Source: Candidatus Aminicenantota bacterium
Lineage (GTDB): Bacteria; Acidobacteriota; Aminicenantia; UBA2199
NCBI GenBank assembly: GCA_020355945.1
Contig: CP070627.1
Coordinates: 7,083,690 to 7,091,107, forward strand
DNA: 7,418 nt
Reading direction: 5' to 3'
Shown here: positions 5,066 to 7,418 of the stretch, piece by piece
How positions within the stretch are numbered: the stretch's first letter is position 1
How the letters are laid out: each line of letters starts with the position of its first letter
Notes under the pieces: generated by a model
The model's database searches: none
The model's input: only the letters and a program-made list of their open reading frames with translations
Told to the model about the DNA's origin: nothing
Position numbers and translations under genes: made by a program

Positions 5066-6781
5066 ATGAGACGAAATAAACAACAATTAAGAAATATACT
5101 TAATCAACTGGACGGCAGAAGCTACAAAGCCTATAACGATATCAAAGGAGAATTTGATTTCGAAAAATTCATCGTTCTTATAGACCATGTCCAGGGCGAC
5201 CCCTTTGCCAGACCCAGCCGGATACGAGTTCGAGTCAACCAATCAATCGCCCAATTTCCCACAGATACATTCCATAACAGCAGCCGCTCAGTGGCACTGC
5301 GCGACTTCCTGGCCCGATGCTTCTTTCAAGCAGCAAAAAAATACAGCAAAGGTATCAGGGGAACCGGTCACAGCGGTATCATCCGCATCGAAACACCCGG
5401 CCAGGAAATCCTGGAACGAAGCTCTGTGATGATTAATAATCATTTTGTCGAAGCCCGGTTTGTCATGGGACTCCCAGCCTTTGGCAGACGAATCGCCGGC
5501 CAACACGCTGCCGCCATGTTCTTTGAAGAACTGCCGCGAATTGTGGAACATTCACTCTTCTACAAAAACCTGGATAAAAATGCCCTTTATAAACACATTG
5601 AAACCTCTGAAGACGCAAATACACTCCGGGAAAAACTGGAACCATTGAAAATTGTCTCCTTTATTGCAGATGATGCAATCCTACCCAGGGCCAGCGGCAT
5701 CGACCCCAGACCCCTGACCACCGGTAACGTGATCCCCTTTAAATCACCTGGAAGTTACCACCTGGAAGTAGAACTGCCTAACAAAGGAAAAATCACAGGC
5801 ATGGGTATTCCCAAAGGTATTACCCTCATTGTTGGCGGCGGATATCATGGGAAGTCTACGCTTTTAAAGGCCATTGAAAACGGTGTTTATAACCATATCC
5901 CCGGTGACGGCAGGGAATTCGTGGTCACTAACCCGAATGCCATCAAAATAAGAGCCATGGATGGCCGAAATATTGAAAAAGTCAATATTTCTCCTTTTAT
6001 TAATAACCTGCCTTTTGGTACGGATACAAAAGCATTTTCAACAGAAAATGCCAGCGGTAGTACGTCCCAGGCAGCCAATATCATCGAAGCAGTAGAAATA
6101 GGTGCAGGGCTTTTATTAATCGATGAAGACACCTCTGCTACCAATTTCATGATCCGGGACCACCGTATGCAAGAATTAGTGGTTAAAGATAAAGAACCTA
6201 TCACTCCTTTTATCGATAAAGCCAGGCAGTTGTTCGAGGAATTAGGGGTTTCTACTATTCTTGTGATTGGTGGGTCCGGTGATTATTTTTCAGTAGCGCA
6301 CCATGTGATAGGGATGAAAGATTACCTGCCTATAGATATGACTCAAACAGCTCACCAAATCGCTGAAAAATATAAAACCGAAAGAAAACATGAAGGTGGA
6401 GATTCATTTGGGACAATCACGGAACGCATCCCGGTGAAAGAGAGTTTTGATCCTTCCCGGGGACGTAGAATGGTGAAGATAGCAGCCAAAGGTTTACATA
6501 CCATCAGTTTTGGTACATATACCATAAACATTTCAGACCTGGAACAGTTAGTAGACATGGGTCAGACCAGGGCAATCGGAGATGCGATTCATTATTGCTG
6601 CCGGTACATGGATGAACAGCGAACTTTAAAGCAAATCACTGAAAAAACGCTTTCGGATATTCAAGAAAAAGGTTTTGAGATACTGGACCGAATCCCTTCA
6701 GGCGAGTATGTGGTGTTCAGAAAATTTGAATTAGCCGGAGCCATTAACCGCCTGCGGTCCATACAAATGAACCAGGAATAA
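5066..6781 (+). CDS. ABC-class ATPase of the PF09818 type (predicted P-loop ATPase)
   Basis: Read from the ATG at 5066, the protein is 571 aa, the usual size of this family of soluble ABC-like ATPases with no known transport role. The N-terminal motif NQLDGRSYKAYNDIKGEF, followed by DHVQGDPFARPSRIRV (residues 14-55), is characteristic. The P-loop G258-GYHGKST-265 (lysine K263) is clear. ASGSTSQAANIIEAVE (329-344) resembles an ABC signature, and LLLIDEDTSATNFM (349-362) is the Walker B strand with D353 and E354. A second conserved part, IGGSGDYFSVAHHVIGMKDY, lies at 401-420. An upstream in-frame ATG at 4943 would add 41 residues encoded by the repeat (hydrophobic and low complexity); I reject it because family homology begins just after residue 1 of the shorter form. 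The gene stands alone, divergent from the sulfur cluster. The biochemical role is unknown; links to nucleic-acid or RNA processes have been guessed for the family, and nothing here decides it. Confidence 0.9.
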   Translation: MRRNKQQLRNILNQLDGRSYKAYNDIKGEFDFEKFIVLIDHVQGDPFARPSRIRVRVNQSIAQFPTDTFHNSSRSVALRDFLARCFFQAAKKYSKGIRGTGHSGIIRIETPGQEILERSSVMINNHFVEARFVMGLPAFGRRIAGQHAAAMFFEELPRIVEHSLFYKNLDKNALYKHIETSEDANTLREKLEPLKIVSFIADDAILPRASGIDPRPLTTGNVIPFKSPGSYHLEVELPNKGKITGMGIPKGITLIVGGGYHGKSTLLKAIENGVYNHIPGDGREFVVTNPNAIKIRAMDGRNIEKVNISPFINNLPFGTDTKAFSTENASGSTSQAANIIEAVEIGAGLLLIDEDTSATNFMIRDHRMQELVVKDKEPITPFIDKARQLFEELGVSTILVIGGSGDYFSVAHHVIGMKDYLPIDMTQTAHQIAEKYKTERKHEGGDSFGTITERIPVKESFDPSRGRRMVKIAAKGLHTISFGTYTINISDLEQLVDMGQTRAIGDAIHYCCRYMDEQRTLKQITEKTLSDIQEKGFEILDRIPSGEYVVFRKFELAGAINRLRSIQMNQE

Positions 6782-6827
6782 GCCACAGAGGCCCCAAAGC
6801 AGCAAGCCGCAACCAAAAAATTGGAAC

Positions 6828-6854
6828 CACAGATTTCACAGATTTCACAGATTA
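6828..6854 (+). repeat. Three tandem 9-bp units (CACAGATTT)
   Basis: CACAGATTT at 6828-6836, CACAGATTT at 6837-6845 and CACAGATTA at 6846-6854 follow one another without gaps, then a run of A. The ACCACAGATTTCACAG type of short repeat is often seen between genes in repeat-rich genomes. A function is not evident. Confidence 0.8.
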
Positions 6855-6863
6855 AAAAAAACT

Positions 6864-6922
6864 TTAAGGCAGTTGTGGTTTGCATCAAGATACTTTTAAG
6901 CTGCAAACCATGACTGCCTTAA
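6864..6922. repeat. Inverted repeat with 21-bp arms
   Basis: The arms 6864-6884 (TTAAGGCAGTTGTGGTTTGCA, given as TTAAGGCAGT and TGTGGTTTGCA) and 6902-6922 are complementary at 19 of 21 positions. Both mismatches become G-U or A-C type pairs depending on strand, and the loop is 17 nt. It lies 83 bp after the ATPase stop. There is no T-tract after it, so it is a REP-like or RNA-stabilising hairpin rather than a standard terminator. Confidence 0.65.
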
Positions 6923-6937
6923 TGAAAAGCTTTTGCG

Positions 6938-6967
6938 GATGCTACACGGGTCCAGATGCTTCACGGG
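6938..6967 (+). repeat. Two close direct repeats sharing the 858-1083 inner-arm motif
   Basis: GATGCTACACGGG (6938-6950) and GATGCTTCACGGG (6955-6967) differ at one base. AGATGCTTCACGG (6954-6966) is identical to 926-938, and inverted to 1002-1014, inside the first inverted-repeat element. This suggests a remnant of the same repeat family. Confidence 0.5.
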
Positions 6968-6985
6968 GCAGTTTTTTCAAAAAGT

Positions 6986-7094
6986 GGGGTGGCACCCCCA
7001 ACCCATTCACGGTCAGCCTGATGTCGTTCTTTCGGAGACATCATCTCAAAAGTTTGCCGAAAAAACAAAGTTTCACAAGGTATTAGTAAAAAGC
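6986..7094. repeat. Dispersed repeat, copy 2 (inverted relative to 3748-3858)
   Basis: 6986-7007 is a perfect 22-bp inverse match to 3837-3858, and 7075-7094 is an inverse match with one mismatch to 3748-3767. The inside has diverged and contains a 7-bp stem, TGATGTC (7019-7025) with GACATCA (7037-7043). Conserved ends with a variable middle and near-equal length suggest a small mobile or structured unit. Confidence 0.75.
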
Positions 7095-7110
7095 GCCCCC
7101 CAGGCAATAA

Positions 7111-7233
7111 TTAATATTCCGCTAGCTCCATTACCGTGATGAATAGGATTCGTGCCAGGTCTACCATGATTTCCGGGCGGTCTTTGGTGGTATGATAGGC
7201 AGCGTAAGGCAAGGGGCCTGCTCCCCTGGCAGT
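7111..7233 (-). pseudogene. C-terminal remnant of an M28-type metallopeptidase
   Basis: On the minus strand the 40 codons from 7233 to the TAA at 7111-7113 read, at their recognisable end, PYAAYHTTKDRPEIMVDL followed by ARILFITVMELAEY. YHTTKDRPE, then a helix ending in MELA, is the typical close of M28 (aminopeptidase Y/S-like) zinc peptidases, where the histidine of YHT is a zinc ligand. Upstream the frame meets TGA at 7234-7236, inside a short 10-bp tandem duplication, and no peptidase core is found in any frame. I read this as gene debris. It could alternatively be the true end of a gene whose body was displaced by repeat insertion. Confidence 0.6.
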
Positions 7234-7253
7234 TCACCTCAGTTCACCTTGCC
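7208..7253. repeat. Short stem with a 10-bp tandem duplication
   Basis: GGCAAGG (7208-7214) is inverted by CCTTGCC (7247-7253), and CAGTTCACCT occurs twice in tandem (7230-7239 and 7240-7249). It lies exactly where the peptidase-like frame is lost, so the break may come from this small rearrangement. Confidence 0.5.
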
Positions 7254-7317
7254 TGTCCCGAATGGCACTAAGATAAGGCTAAACATTAATTAATATCTAA
7301 TTTTTAGCAATTTAATT

Positions 7318-7401
7318 AGACACACCCCGGACGCTTCGCGTCCACCCCTCTCAAGAGGGGAGACACACCCCGGCCCTTCGGGCCACCCCTCTCAAGAGGG
7401 G
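7318..7401. repeat. Two tandem palindromic repeat units (43 and 41 bp)
   Basis: Units 7318-7360 and 7361-7401 both read AGACACACCCCGG, a small hairpin, then CCACCCCTCTCAAGAGGGG. The hairpin differs but stays self-complementary: GGACGC-TTC-GCGTCC in the first unit and GGCCC-TTC-GGGCC in the second. The second stem, CCCCTCT-CA-AGAGGGG, is identical in both. AATTAGA flanks the pair on both sides (7314-7320 and 7402-7408). Compensatory change in the first stem points to selection for structure. Confidence 0.85.
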
Positions 7402-7418
7402 AATTAGAGGGCTCATTA

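Larger units (their letters stand above)
6782..7418. other. 637-bp region without an intact gene; repeat-rich and with gene debris
   Basis: I see no intact coding frame, tRNA or rRNA after the ATPase stop. The region carries a 9-bp tandem repeat, a 21-bp-arm hairpin, an inverted copy of the 3748-3858 repeat, a peptidase remnant and a double palindromic repeat, each listed separately. Bases 7254-7317 are AT-rich (TTAATTAATATCTAATTTTTAG-like) with nothing recognisable. No factor-independent terminator with a T-tract is visible for the ATPase gene. Confidence 0.7.

Noticed and set aside
6880..7139. Two 68-aa plus-strand frames in the repeat-rich 3' region
   Set aside because: They are made mostly of the hairpin and the dispersed repeat, without ribosome binding sites or recognisable protein features.
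7318..7401. CRISPR array
   Set aside because: Only two units lie directly next to each other without spacers, and the variable part is a compensating hairpin rather than a spacer.

Overview
The window most likely comes from an anaerobic bacterium with sulfur/heterodisulfide-type redox chemistry. Desulfobacterota, or an Aminicenantes-like anaerobe, would fit. The reasons are a DsrC/TusE-family protein next to a DsrM/TmcC-like membrane protein and a DsrK/TmcB/HdrD-like iron-sulfur protein, a PF09818-type ABC-class ATPase, sigma70-type promoters, and many short dispersed repeats between genes. The taxonomic call is inference only; no rRNA or marker gene is present.

Layout. (1) Bases 1-843 are the 3' end of a protein with prenyltransferase/squalene-oxidase-type alpha-toroid repeats. 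(2) Bases 844-1199 hold a nested inverted repeat of about 226 bp, then a near-consensus promoter. (3) Bases 1200-2363 encode a class V aminotransferase of the cysteine desulfurase type. (4) Converging on it with a 7-bp gap is a minus-strand cluster: a DsrC/TusE-like protein (4489-4809), a multi-pass membrane protein (3835-4479) and an iron-sulfur CCG-domain protein (2371-3711), read from a good promoter at 4859-4887. (5) Bases 5066-6781 encode an ABC-class ATPase, divergent from the cluster. (6) Bases 6782-7418 contain no intact gene. They hold a set of short repeats and a decayed C-terminal fragment of an M28-type metallopeptidase on the minus strand.

How the genes may work together. The minus-strand cluster looks like a compact DsrC + DsrMK (or TmcBC-like) unit: a membrane quinone/heme subunit, a cytoplasmic 4Fe-4S/CCG thiol-disulfide subunit, and a small sulfur-carrier protein as their possible soluble partner. 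The cysteine desulfurase could supply persulfide sulfur. The carrier keeps the C-terminal cysteine (CysA, C105), but the usual second cysteine (CysB) is alanine (A94). The intramolecular disulfide/trisulfide cycle of dissimilatory DsrC is therefore not available by the known route, which is the most notable biological point here.

The second theme is repeat invasion. At least three repeat families recur in the window. One copy appears to have replaced the end of the membrane-protein gene and separated it from its iron-sulfur partner. Another lies across the apparent upstream extension of the ATPase gene and makes a false early start.
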